Assembly: GCA_002425185.1 (NCBI GenBank)
Contig: DILT01000013.1
Location: 248,001-312,000 of the forward strand
Source: Flammeovirgaceae bacterium UBA5585
Lineage (GTDB): Bacteria > Bacteroidota > Bacteroidia > Cytophagales > Cyclobacteriaceae
Length of the DNA: 64,000 nt
Direction: 5' to 3'
Under the pieces are notes generated by a model, which made no database searches, had not been told where the DNA came from, and was given only the letters and a program-made list of their open reading frames with translations. The position numbers and the translations under genes were made by a program. How positions within the stretch are numbered: the stretch's first letter is position 1; every line of letters starts with the position of its first letter. This document shows positions 53,064 through 61,366 of the stretch, piece after piece.

Positions 53064-53825
53064 TCAGCGATCGAGCCAAGTTTTAAATGAAGCCGTGCGC
53101 TCACGACTCACGAATAATTCGTGTTCGCAGGGTTGATTGATCTTGATTTCCAACCGTGAGCTGATTAATCCTTTAACTTCATTAATGGCATCAATACACA
53201 CAATAAATTTACGGCTGATACGAAAAAACCTTACCGGATCGAGTAACGACTCAAGTTCTTCAAGGGTGTGGTCAATTAAGTATTTTCGGTTTTCACTTTT
53301 GGTTATCAAAAAGGCGGCTTTGCCATCGGCATAAAAATACGCTACTTCAGATGCTTGTTTGAATTGAAGTTTGTTTCCTGATTTCAAAAGAAAGCGCTCC
53401 TTAAACGTGCCGGAGCTCTTCTTCAAAACTTCTCTTAATAAAGCCAGCTCTTCGGATTGAATGAATTTGGGTGTCAGCTTTTTGAACTTCTCAAGTGCAA
53501 ACTGAAGTTCATTTTTTTTGACGGGTTTGAGTAAATAGTCAACGCTATAGTGCTTAAATGCCTGAATAGCGTAATGATCATAAGCCGTGGTGAATATGAT
53601 GGGTTTATCAATTTGTACCTTATCAAATACTTCAAAACTTTTGCCATCGGCTAGTTGAATATCGAGTAATAGTAAATCAATTGAATTTTGTGCTTTAAAA
53701 AAACGAACCAATTCCTCCACACTATCCACCTGCTCTGTCACTTCAATGGCGGGGTCGCATTCCTTCAAAAGGCCAATCAGGCGCTCCGCGGCTAGAGGTT
53801 CATCTTCGGCAAGCAAAACTTTCAT
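53064..53825 (-). CDS. LytTR-type response regulator
   Basis: 253 residues. Receiver domain 1-120 with acidic pocket (EDEP), phospho-acceptor Asp55 in LLLLDIQLADG, switch Thr in IFTTAYDH and Lys in YLLKPVKK. A LytTR DNA-binding domain follows from about 150 (ERFLLKSGNKLQFKQASEVAYFYADGK, HTLEELESLLDPVRFFRISRKFIVCI). It acts as DNA-binding effector of the histidine kinase encoded just upstream; starts overlap by four bases (ATGA). Target genes are not visible from the sequence. Confidence 0.95.
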   Translation of the reverse strand: MKVLLAEDEPLAAERLIGLLKECDPAIEVTEQVDSVEELVRFFKAQNSIDLLLLDIQLADGKSFEVFDKVQIDKPIIFTTAYDHYAIQAFKHYSVDYLLKPVKKNELQFALEKFKKLTPKFIQSEELALLREVLKKSSGTFKERFLLKSGNKLQFKQASEVAYFYADGKAAFLITKSENRKYLIDHTLEELESLLDPVRFFRISRKFIVCIDAINEVKGLISSRLEIKINQPCEHELFVSRERTASFKTWLDR

Positions 53826-54847
53826 TCTTCAAGCTCCAAAAGTGGAATTTTAACTGTAAACCGGCTTTCTGTCTTTTCGATCGCTACTTTCCGGTTACTT
53901 AAAAACTCATATCGGCTCTGAATGTTTTTAAGGCCAATTTGGGTTGATTCTTCTTTGACCTCTTTTCGTTGCAGTGTATTACTTACAGAAATAGATCCAT
54001 TTTCTGAGCGGAGCGTTATTTGCAGCGGATTCTTTTTGGAAACAACATTGTGCTTTATGGCATTTTCAATAAGCATTTGGAGTACTGCCGGAGCAACATA
54101 ATACTTGTCCAGATCGCGGTTAATTTCGTTTGTAATAACAATGTTCTCTCCAAACCGGATTTGTACTAAATAGAGATAGGATTCAATAAAGGCCAATTCT
54201 TCTTTTAGGGATACTATTTTCTTTTCCCGATTATACAGGAGGTAGCGATATACATTGGCAAGCTGATCAATAAATCGAGCCGATGTTTCAGCGTCTTTGT
54301 ACACCAGGGTTGACAGCGCGTTGAAACAGTTAAAAAGAAAATGCGGATTAATTTGATTTTGCAATGCCTCAAACTGTGCTTCAATGGACTTCTTTTTGAA
54401 CTGCTCCGCTTCCACTTGTGTTTTTTTCAGTTTGTCCATATAAAACACGATGGCATTTACACAATTCAAAAAAAGGTTAACCCGAAAACCGAAAGCCATT
54501 AGCAAGGTTAGGTGTGCTTTATTTATCTGTACCGGTAAATCGGCCAGGGCGTAGAGAGCCTCCATGGCAACGAAACAAACCACCGCAACATTAACCAGGC
54601 TCAATACAAACAGAATTAAAAGGGGATGCAGTTTTCTTTTGAAAAACAGAAACAAGCCGTCTAACCGGGCTTCAATAAGGCGATTGAGTTCCCAAACACC
54701 AAAAACCACCAGTGCCAGTGTTGTAAAAAGCAGGGTAGTAGAAATAGAGAAATCAAAAAGTTTGTCTCCTACCGTATACCGAATGTTCAGGTAGGAATAA
54801 ATTGCCAGCGCAAGAATGAACAAATACCTGTAACGAACTTTAAACAC
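53822..54847 (-). CDS. LytS-type sensor histidine kinase
   Basis: I set the start at the GTG at 54847 (FKVRYRYLFIL), because the frame's first start (GTG at 54904) lies inside a terminator hairpin of the FAS1 gene; the length is 341 residues. Four membrane helices (YLFILALAIYSYL; LLFTTLALVVFGVWEL; PLLILFVLSLVNVAVVCFVA; LLMAFGFRVNLFLNCVNAIV). The His_kinase domain has QINPHFLFNCFNALS (phospho-His) and the ATP-binding LIENAIKHNVV. It phosphorylates the LytTR regulator. The trigger is unknown; no extracellular domain. Confidence 0.92.
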   Translation of the reverse strand: MFKVRYRYLFILALAIYSYLNIRYTVGDKLFDFSISTTLLFTTLALVVFGVWELNRLIEARLDGLFLFFKRKLHPLLILFVLSLVNVAVVCFVAMEALYALADLPVQINKAHLTLLMAFGFRVNLFLNCVNAIVFYMDKLKKTQVEAEQFKKKSIEAQFEALQNQINPHFLFNCFNALSTLVYKDAETSARFIDQLANVYRYLLYNREKKIVSLKEELAFIESYLYLVQIRFGENIVITNEINRDLDKYYVAPAVLQMLIENAIKHNVVSKKNPLQITLRSENGSISVSNTLQRKEVKEESTQIGLKNIQSRYEFLSNRKVAIEKTESRFTVKIPLLELEE

Positions 54848-54893
54848 GGTGCGGCAATTTAAGACGATACTAAAGAAATCATTTAAACAGAAG

Positions 54894-54918
54894 AAGTCCC
54901 GCACATTGCACGGGACTC
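54894..54918 (-). terminator. Terminator of the FAS1 gene
   Basis: AGTCCCG (54895-54901) pairs with CGGGACT (54911-54917); on the minus strand the stem is followed by TTCTTCTGTTT. Lies 26 bases after the FAS1 stop. It overlaps the first possible start of the downstream histidine kinase. Confidence 0.7.
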
Positions 54919-54943
54919 TTCACTCCTAAACCTACCCCTCTAC

Positions 54944-56356
54944 CTACAAAATACCTGTCGGAATAAGAACTTTATCAATAGCGTGTATAACACCGTTTGT
55001 TGCATGAATGTTAAGTGATGCCCCAACAAGACCTGCAGCCGGTGTGCTGCCACTGCCATCGGTAATGGTCAGGTTGCTCACATTCACAATTACATTCTGG
55101 TTAAGTGTAGTTACTGAACCGCTTGACAAGTCTGTGGAGAATACGCGCGCACCAACAATGTGATGCTGCAATACTTCAGCTAATTTTTGGTTGCCAATAG
55201 CGGCTTCCAGCGCATTAAGATCAGCAACCCCAGCTGCTGTATAAAGCGCCTGGAAAGCAGCATCTGTCGGAGCGAATACGGTAAGATTACCAGCGGCACC
55301 GGCAGCATCCAGCAAAGCAGGAACTTTAGAAAGAGCGGCTACCAATTGGGTGAACTGAGGTGAAGAAGCTGTTGACGCGGCTACAGCAATCTGAGCAATT
55401 GTTTGTGTGGGAGGTAGTAACGTTCTGTTAATAACATGTACTACTCCGTTTGAGCCGGTAATATCGGTTGCTGTAACCTGTGTTGTTCCGTTAATAAAAA
55501 CCCCGGCTGTTCCTTTGCTCAGGTAAATGTTACCATTTAATGTTGCTGCAGAAGAACTTCCGTTTACAATGTTTGCGGCAAAAACTTCACCTTCAATTAC
55601 GTGGTAGGTAAGAACTGCATTCAGTGTTGCTTCATTAGGCAAGGATGTAATACCCGCTGCAGTAAAGGCAGCATTTGTTGGTGCAAATAATGTTTTCTTG
55701 TCGGCATTAAGCAACGTTTGTAAAACCGTTGGCGAAGCAGCCTTTACCGCAGCGATTAGTGTGGTAAAGTTTTTATTGAAATACGCTGGCGCTACAATGG
55801 TTCCAACAATGGGTACAATAGAAGGGGGTACCAACACGGCATCAATAACATGTACAATTCCATTTGTTGCCTCTACATCTGCTGTCACAACACTTACCGT
55901 CCCGTTCAGGCGGATTCCGCCAGCGGTGGTTACGGTAATGTTTTCCCCGCCAACAGTTGCAACTGGGCCGGCAGTGAGCTGTGTAGACCTCACGGCTGCG
56001 CTGGCAACAACATGGTATTGGAGCACTTCGCGCAAAACATCTTCAGGAATATCATCCAGACTGGATTGGCCAATGGCTGTTAATAATCCTGCAAAAGCTT
56101 CATTTGTGGGAGCAAAAACAGTGAAATTTCCGGAACCACTAAGTGTTGACACCAGATCCGGGAATTTGGTCAGCGCAGCTACTAATGTTGACAGGTTGCT
56201 GTTGCCCTGAGCCAACGCAACAATGCTTTGGGTTGGCCTTACGGTGTTGTCGTCATCATTGCAGCTGGAGATGGTTAACGATGCAATCGCTATTACCAGC
56301 ACCGTGACCTTGGCTTTGCTTAGCCAGTCTTTTAAAATACTTTGATTTGCTTTCAT
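54944..56356 (-). CDS. Lipoprotein with three fasciclin (FAS1) domains
   Basis: 470 residues from the ATG at 56356. Lipobox in TISSC, Cys about 34 after the start. Three FAS1 domains, each with the H1 motif and FAPT(N/D).AF: about residues 50-195 (NFTVFAPTNEAFAGLL), 198-330 (KTLFAPTNAAFTAAG) and 335-465 (NLTVFAPTDAAFQAL). FAS1 domains mediate cell adhesion and surface attachment. As an outer lipoprotein it probably helps adhesion or gliding. The LytTR system follows it downstream after a terminator. Confidence 0.93.
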   Translation of the reverse strand: MKANQSILKDWLSKAKVTVLVIAIASLTISSCNDDDNTVRPTQSIVALAQGNSNLSTLVAALTKFPDLVSTLSGSGNFTVFAPTNEAFAGLLTAIGQSSLDDIPEDVLREVLQYHVVASAAVRSTQLTAGPVATVGGENITVTTAGGIRLNGTVSVVTADVEATNGIVHVIDAVLVPPSIVPIVGTIVAPAYFNKNFTTLIAAVKAASPTVLQTLLNADKKTLFAPTNAAFTAAGITSLPNEATLNAVLTYHVIEGEVFAANIVNGSSSAATLNGNIYLSKGTAGVFINGTTQVTATDITGSNGVVHVINRTLLPPTQTIAQIAVAASTASSPQFTQLVAALSKVPALLDAAGAAGNLTVFAPTDAAFQALYTAAGVADLNALEAAIGNQKLAEVLQHHIVGARVFSTDLSSGSVTTLNQNVIVNVSNLTITDGSGSTPAAGLVGASLNIHATNGVIHAIDKVLIPTGIL

Positions 56357-56553
56357 AATGGGTATGTTTATAGTTTTTGTTAAAAATTGAACAACTAGAA
56401 AACCCATTTTTAGGAACTAGGATTGTGCGGTTAGGAGCGAACCGGAATATGCGTGGTGTGAGTTGTTATTTCTTAGGGACGAATGAAAATATAAGGTCTG
56501 TCAACGCTAACCAGGTGTTCAGGTATTCAACAAGAATGTTCAACAGACCTTTT

Positions 56554-58536
56554 CTATAATTGGGGCAATTCCTGATTTACGAAATCGCCTCGCAGCGTGC
56601 GAAAGCGTTTTCTTGCCTCAGCGGCAAAAACACTTCCAGGATATTTATTGAGAAACTCCCGATAGACTTCCATGGCTTTGTCTTTATTGCTCAGTTGGCG
56701 CTCATAGATCTCGCCTTGCAAAAAGAACGCATCATCTGCCAAAATATCATCGGGGTATTCGTCCAGTATTTTTTGTAACAGGCCCAGCGATTTTTCAAAT
56801 TCACCGCGCTGCATGCGCAGGTTGGCTTCCAGCCAATATACATCATCAAGAATGGTGTAATTAGTAATGGGTTTTTTGATTGCCCGGCCGGCAACTTCAA
56901 TAGTATCACCTAGTTTTGCTTTAAACAGCGCGGCCTCCCATTCATACTTAATCAAAATTTTAGAATCATATATCGGAATGATAACAAAGCCTTCTCGTAA
57001 ATTAGTAAGAGCTTGCAACGCCTCTTCAGATTTATTTTGATACAGCAATAACTCAACAGAAGCATATGCCTGAAGCGCATCGCCAACGGAATCAAAAGCA
57101 ATGTTTTCTTTAATGCGCATGCTCAGCTCCATGGCATCATTGGCTATCTCGCGTGTTGTCGCTTCTTTTAAAATATCCAAATGTTCTTGCGCTAACCTGA
57201 AATTTCCCTTGTAATAAAACAATTTCGCGTTTTTGAGTTTTGCTTCATATCCCAATGGGCTTTCTTTTAGCGCTTTCTCTACTTGTGAATACAGCAATGA
57301 TGATTCCCAGGTTTCGCCTTTCAATAAATATATATCACCCAAATCCAATTTTGATTTCGATTTTATCTGTAATGAGGCACGCGGGTTTTCAATGAGGCTA
57401 TTGAGCAGTTCAATGGCTTTGTTTTTTTCATCCAGATAGTTTGCATACAGAAGAGCTTCACTCCGCTGTGCTTCATGTGCATTTGGGTTATCTCTGTATT
57501 CTTCAATAAATCTGCTGTAGTCCGCAATCAACCGTCTTACTGAATCAGTCTGAACCGGAAATGTATTGCGCACCCGGGCTTCGCGTGTTTTTACTAAACC
57601 AAGACGCGCCTGTAAAAAGTATGGTCCGGTTGGATATTCCTTTGCTACATAATTATAGCTTCTGAACGCATTGTCGTAATCCTCATTATCAAGGGCAACA
57701 CGTGCAACCTCCATGCATCGCTCACCTAATTTCTTGTATCGTTTATCATACGCCCTGGCCTGAATAAAGGATGCATAAAAATTTTTCTGCTGCATGGTAA
57801 CCCAGATCAATAAATCGGAGTAAACGTCCAGATCGGGGTAACGCTGAACGCGATCATACAAAATCCTCTCAAGGCTCTCCAGTTCATCAGGTTTTGTAAG
57901 CAAAGCCTGCATCACATTTTTTACATATTGTATGTTGGCCGAATTTTGTGTTACGTAATTCAGGTATTCCTGAACCATTTTATCCTTTTCGCCTTTTACT
58001 CGGTATAACATGGCCAACTCCAGGCAAAACAAATACGGATTACCCACGGCCTGCCGGCATTCCGTTAACGCCATAATGGAATATTCTGAAAGCGATTTTC
58101 CTGACAGGTAATCCGCCAACATTTTAGTGCGCGACACATTACCCTTATAATTATTAATAAGATCCTTAAAATATTTTTCAGCCCGCGTCAAATCACCTGT
58201 GCGTACGTAAATAATTCCAACATCGGCCTTAAACTGAACATTTTCAGGATCCTTTCGCAAAACACGCTTCATATAAGCGTGTGCCTCATCCCCATCGCCT
58301 AAATCTAGAAGTGTGTTTAAGTAGTTATTGTGTATAAATGGAAGGTTAGAGTCATTTTTTGCCAGATCGCGGTATAACTCAATTGCTTTTTGCTTATCGC
58401 CTTTTAATAAATATTCATTGGCTAATTGTATGTCTGCCTGATTCTGTGCCTGTAACGTTAAAGGGTTATGCACAAACAAGTTTAGTAAGCTTATTATAAT
58501 TAAATATTTATATATTTTATTACTGTTATTAACCAT
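56554..58536 (-). CDS. Exported TPR protein
   Basis: 660 residues with signal peptide MVNNSNKIYKYLIIISLLNLFVHNPLTLQA. About ten or more tetratricopeptide repeats are spread along the protein (ANEYLLKGDKQKAIELYRDL; DVGIIYVRTGDLTRAEKYF; LQKILDEYPDDILADDAFFL; AMEVYREFLNKYPGSVFAAEA). The C-terminal repeats resemble YbgF/BamD types. It is periplasmic and probably a scaffold. In this phylum homologous proteins accompany cell-envelope or division genes, but nothing here fixes the role. Confidence 0.88.
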   Translation of the reverse strand: MVNNSNKIYKYLIIISLLNLFVHNPLTLQAQNQADIQLANEYLLKGDKQKAIELYRDLAKNDSNLPFIHNNYLNTLLDLGDGDEAHAYMKRVLRKDPENVQFKADVGIIYVRTGDLTRAEKYFKDLINNYKGNVSRTKMLADYLSGKSLSEYSIMALTECRQAVGNPYLFCLELAMLYRVKGEKDKMVQEYLNYVTQNSANIQYVKNVMQALLTKPDELESLERILYDRVQRYPDLDVYSDLLIWVTMQQKNFYASFIQARAYDKRYKKLGERCMEVARVALDNEDYDNAFRSYNYVAKEYPTGPYFLQARLGLVKTREARVRNTFPVQTDSVRRLIADYSRFIEEYRDNPNAHEAQRSEALLYANYLDEKNKAIELLNSLIENPRASLQIKSKSKLDLGDIYLLKGETWESSLLYSQVEKALKESPLGYEAKLKNAKLFYYKGNFRLAQEHLDILKEATTREIANDAMELSMRIKENIAFDSVGDALQAYASVELLLYQNKSEEALQALTNLREGFVIIPIYDSKILIKYEWEAALFKAKLGDTIEVAGRAIKKPITNYTILDDVYWLEANLRMQRGEFEKSLGLLQKILDEYPDDILADDAFFLQGEIYERQLSNKDKAMEVYREFLNKYPGSVFAAEARKRFRTLRGDFVNQELPQL

Positions 58537-58810
58537 GTTGATATGTGGATAATCTTCAATTTTTTTGCCTGTGAAAATTACGTTAATATAATATGGATTG
58601 TACTGACTTTGTTATCAGGTATTTAGGCTACTTGTTAACAATGTCCAACGGGGATGACAAATCCAATGTTAATTAAACGTATTGTTGATTGTTTAGGTTG
58701 ATTTCGCAGTTGTGCACAATTGATACAGGGTTTTTCAAAATACGTCTTGTGCTGACTGTTTTTCTTGTCTTTCTACGGATTATCCACAAAGTTTTGCTCC
58801 GTTATCAACA
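58490..58810. other. AT-rich gap with DnaA-box-like 9-mers
   Basis: Gap of 236 bases plus gene ends, including a strong AT stretch (58490-58530). TGTGGATAA at 58544-58552 and TTATCCACA at 58780-58788 are exact DnaA-box forms; TTATCAACA at 58802-58810 has one mismatch. The last two lie inside the Ig-like gene's coding end. No strand switch of genes occurs here, so the region may be unrelated to replication. Confidence 0.35.
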
Positions 58811-60488
58811 AGGGTCCGACCTCCCAATTTGCTTTTAAATTGATAGTCTGAATCCCTTTTTCGGTTTTATAGAAGGTTATAGGCTCTGGTTCTTCACGTT
58901 TGTAAAAGTTACCGTTGTCCCACACTCGGTTACTATTTTTATCAAGGATTACACGCAGGAAATAATCACCTGGGGGCACGTTTTCAAAGCGTGTTTTTGT
59001 TGATGCTATTGACGCAATTACTTTGTACGATTTATTTAGAAGCTGGATAATAACACTTTGTTTTGTGTCCACTTCAACAATCAATGTAGCTGAATTTTCG
59101 GGTGTAATAATTTTGATGGGTGACTGAATTGATGCTGCACTATCAGTTTCTATCGATAAAATTGCCCCTTTCGGTATAATCAAGTTGTTGTAAGGAATGG
59201 TTTTCGGCTCTGGCTTTTCTTCTTCTTTCGTAGTTGATCTTTCGCGCGTGGTACGGCTTCGGGGTGCCTGTGGCTGAGTAAAGTCTATGTCTTTAGGCAG
59301 AAGTTTTTCCAGTAGTAGTACCGTATTTCTCTTGGTTAATTTATAGTCTTCTTTTGTAAAGGTGAGGTTGTTGACAGAATCTAGCCGGATGTAAAAACTG
59401 TCAATTTGAACATGTGCAACAGGCTTGCTGAATATTATTTCTCCCCTTAATGTTGATTTATTTTTGAGAAATTCTAAGGCTTCAAGTTTGGCGGAAAACT
59501 TTTCCCTACTTGCAGAGCGCTTATCGAATTTTACATACAGTGTAGTGTCAATCTTGTTGTCTATACTATCTAGGGCATGTAACCGCACGGCTATACTGTC
59601 GATGTTTGTTAGGGTATTGAATACCCGTATTGTCGAAGCATCTTCCAGGTCAGCATGGATAGAAGTTTCGTTTTTGGCATCCTTTAGTGTGAACTCCCGT
59701 ATGCCTTTGGTCGTGCGAATGTTAAAGTATGTAGCAATCGGCCTCGCAGAGATTAATTTGAAATCGCGTGCATCGAGACGAACAACAGGTAAGTTCTTTT
59801 TAAGATTTTCAGTTGTAAGAACAACACTATCTCCGATAAAACCATACGATTCTGATTTGCTATCAACAATCAGGTTCTTGTTTTTATCTTCAAATGCATA
59901 TACTATGTATGCGCCTGCTTTTAGATTGTCCAGGCTGTATTCTCCTTTTTCGTTGGTAAGCGTTATCCATTGAGCTTCGTGCTTGAAAATGTTTATCGTA
60001 TCGTGATGTAAAATTGCAGCGACTGTATAATTCTTAAGCGGTTTTCGCTCTAAAAGATTGTATACAATTCCTTGAATGGATAGCGAGTCAATGACATCGC
60101 CTGTACTAAAGGCGAGTTTTAAATTAATAACAGGATTTCGTTCTGTTATATCCTGAATTGCTTCACGAAAGGATAGGGTGTAGGTAGTATTTTCTTTAAG
60201 ATCAGCGTTTAGCTTGAGAACTACTTTATTCTTTCGTGATTCAGCCTCGAATTTTTTACCAATAGCGGGAGTAATAATAAGTTGTTCGCGCACAGAATTA
60301 ACCTGTACCATTTCATCAAATACTAACTCAATTTCGTTTTTATTGAAATTAGTTTGCCTGTCTGCTGGGTTAGAACGAACCAGTTTAGGAGGTATTTCAT
60401 CTTTGATGCCTCCGGTAGGCTGTGTTTGCTTTGCACATTGCGTGATTAGAAAAATCAGGGGTATGCTATAGAAGTAAAACCACTTCAT
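58773..60488 (-). CDS. Lipoprotein with N-terminal Ig-like (Big_5) domain
   Basis: 571 residues. Lipobox in LITQC, Cys18. Residues about 30-130 form the Ig-like domain (PPKLVRSNPADRQTNFNKNEIELVFDE, TTYTLSFREAIQDITERNPV). A carboxypeptidase-like beta segment follows (GIVYNLLERKPLKNYTV, GEYSLDNLKAGAYIVYAFEDK). A low-complexity stretch (SRTTRERSTTKEEEKPEPK) and a final beta domain (GDYFLRVILDKNSNRVWDNG) end the protein. It is on the cell surface or in the outer membrane's inner leaflet. Function not known. It overlaps the methyltransferase gene by four bases (ATGA). Confidence 0.88.
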   Translation of the reverse strand: MKWFYFYSIPLIFLITQCAKQTQPTGGIKDEIPPKLVRSNPADRQTNFNKNEIELVFDEMVQVNSVREQLIITPAIGKKFEAESRKNKVVLKLNADLKENTTYTLSFREAIQDITERNPVINLKLAFSTGDVIDSLSIQGIVYNLLERKPLKNYTVAAILHHDTINIFKHEAQWITLTNEKGEYSLDNLKAGAYIVYAFEDKNKNLIVDSKSESYGFIGDSVVLTTENLKKNLPVVRLDARDFKLISARPIATYFNIRTTKGIREFTLKDAKNETSIHADLEDASTIRVFNTLTNIDSIAVRLHALDSIDNKIDTTLYVKFDKRSASREKFSAKLEALEFLKNKSTLRGEIIFSKPVAHVQIDSFYIRLDSVNNLTFTKEDYKLTKRNTVLLLEKLLPKDIDFTQPQAPRSRTTRERSTTKEEEKPEPKTIPYNNLIIPKGAILSIETDSAASIQSPIKIITPENSATLIVEVDTKQSVIIQLLNKSYKVIASIASTKTRFENVPPGDYFLRVILDKNSNRVWDNGNFYKREEPEPITFYKTEKGIQTINLKANWEVGPLLITEQNFVDNP

Positions 60489-61366
60489 TTTGGTTGTGCT
60501 ATGTAGATTAAACTCGAATGATTCATCGTTTTCCTTCCTCTAAAATTAGAAAGCGACCCCTGAAGGAACCCGCTAATTATTCCGGAGAGACCTCTCTTGC
60601 CTTTGTTTTTTTCGCTTAACAAACTGATGTAAAATGCATCAAGTTTCATTGGCCTGATCGAACTTAATCTGAATCCGTTTTGCTCAAGTAATGTGGTCAT
60701 ACTCTTTTTTGAAAAGTGCCATAAATGCCGCGGCACATCGTAACCCGCCCAATGTTGTTTATAGTGTACCGCGTCTGCTGATTCATAATTGGGCACAGCA
60801 ATAAAAATGATGCCATCCTTGTGAAGTAAAGCGTGTAGTTTTTGAAGAAGCATCTGCAAATCAGAAACGTGCTCAAGAACGTGCCACAAGGTAATGATGT
60901 TAAAATTTATAGATCTGAGATTTTCCAAGGAATTCTCTACAGGTTTTCCCAGCAGTGCAATGGATTTTGTCCGGGCAATTTGGGAGGGCTCTACACCACT
61001 AACATCCCAACCCGCGCGCTGCATGCCCTCCAGAAACTCTCCCGTTCCACAACCGTAATCGAGTAGGTTTCCTGTTTGATAATAGTTCTCAATTAGACTT
61101 TTTTTCCAGCGAAGCGTAAATTTTCGCGCTATCAAATACAGGCTGCCAATAATTCCTGAAGAATTTCCGGAATGCGATATATAATCATCAGATTGATAGT
61201 AGCCGGAAAGATCTTCATTGCCTGGTCGTGGTGATGTTATTCCAAGACCGCAAACCTTACAGATTTTAATCAGAAACGTTTCATGTGAAACCGTGCAGTC
61301 CTTGCAGGATAGATGTTCTTCGAAATCAGTTTGCTTACAAACCGGACATAGCTCAACTGTTATCAT
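60485..61366 (-). CDS. Class I SAM methyltransferase with N-terminal zinc-ribbon
   Basis: 293 residues. The first 45 residues carry CPVC, CKDC and CKVCG, a zinc-ribbon-like site. The SAM domain has LLDYGCGTGEFLEGM (motif I), VSGVEPSQIART, IITLWHVLEHVSDL and FIAVPNYES. This arrangement is that of methyltransferases of the UbiE/type 11 group with a Zn ribbon, often acting on sugars or cell-envelope precursors. It begins in the TAATG of the mnmG stop and overlaps the Ig-like gene, so all three are one transcript. Confidence 0.9.
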   Translation of the reverse strand: MITVELCPVCKQTDFEEHLSCKDCTVSHETFLIKICKVCGLGITSPRPGNEDLSGYYQSDDYISHSGNSSGIIGSLYLIARKFTLRWKKSLIENYYQTGNLLDYGCGTGEFLEGMQRAGWDVSGVEPSQIARTKSIALLGKPVENSLENLRSINFNIITLWHVLEHVSDLQMLLQKLHALLHKDGIIFIAVPNYESADAVHYKQHWAGYDVPRHLWHFSKKSMTTLLEQNGFRLSSIRPMKLDAFYISLLSEKNKGKRGLSGIISGFLQGSLSNFRGRKTMNHSSLIYIAQPK

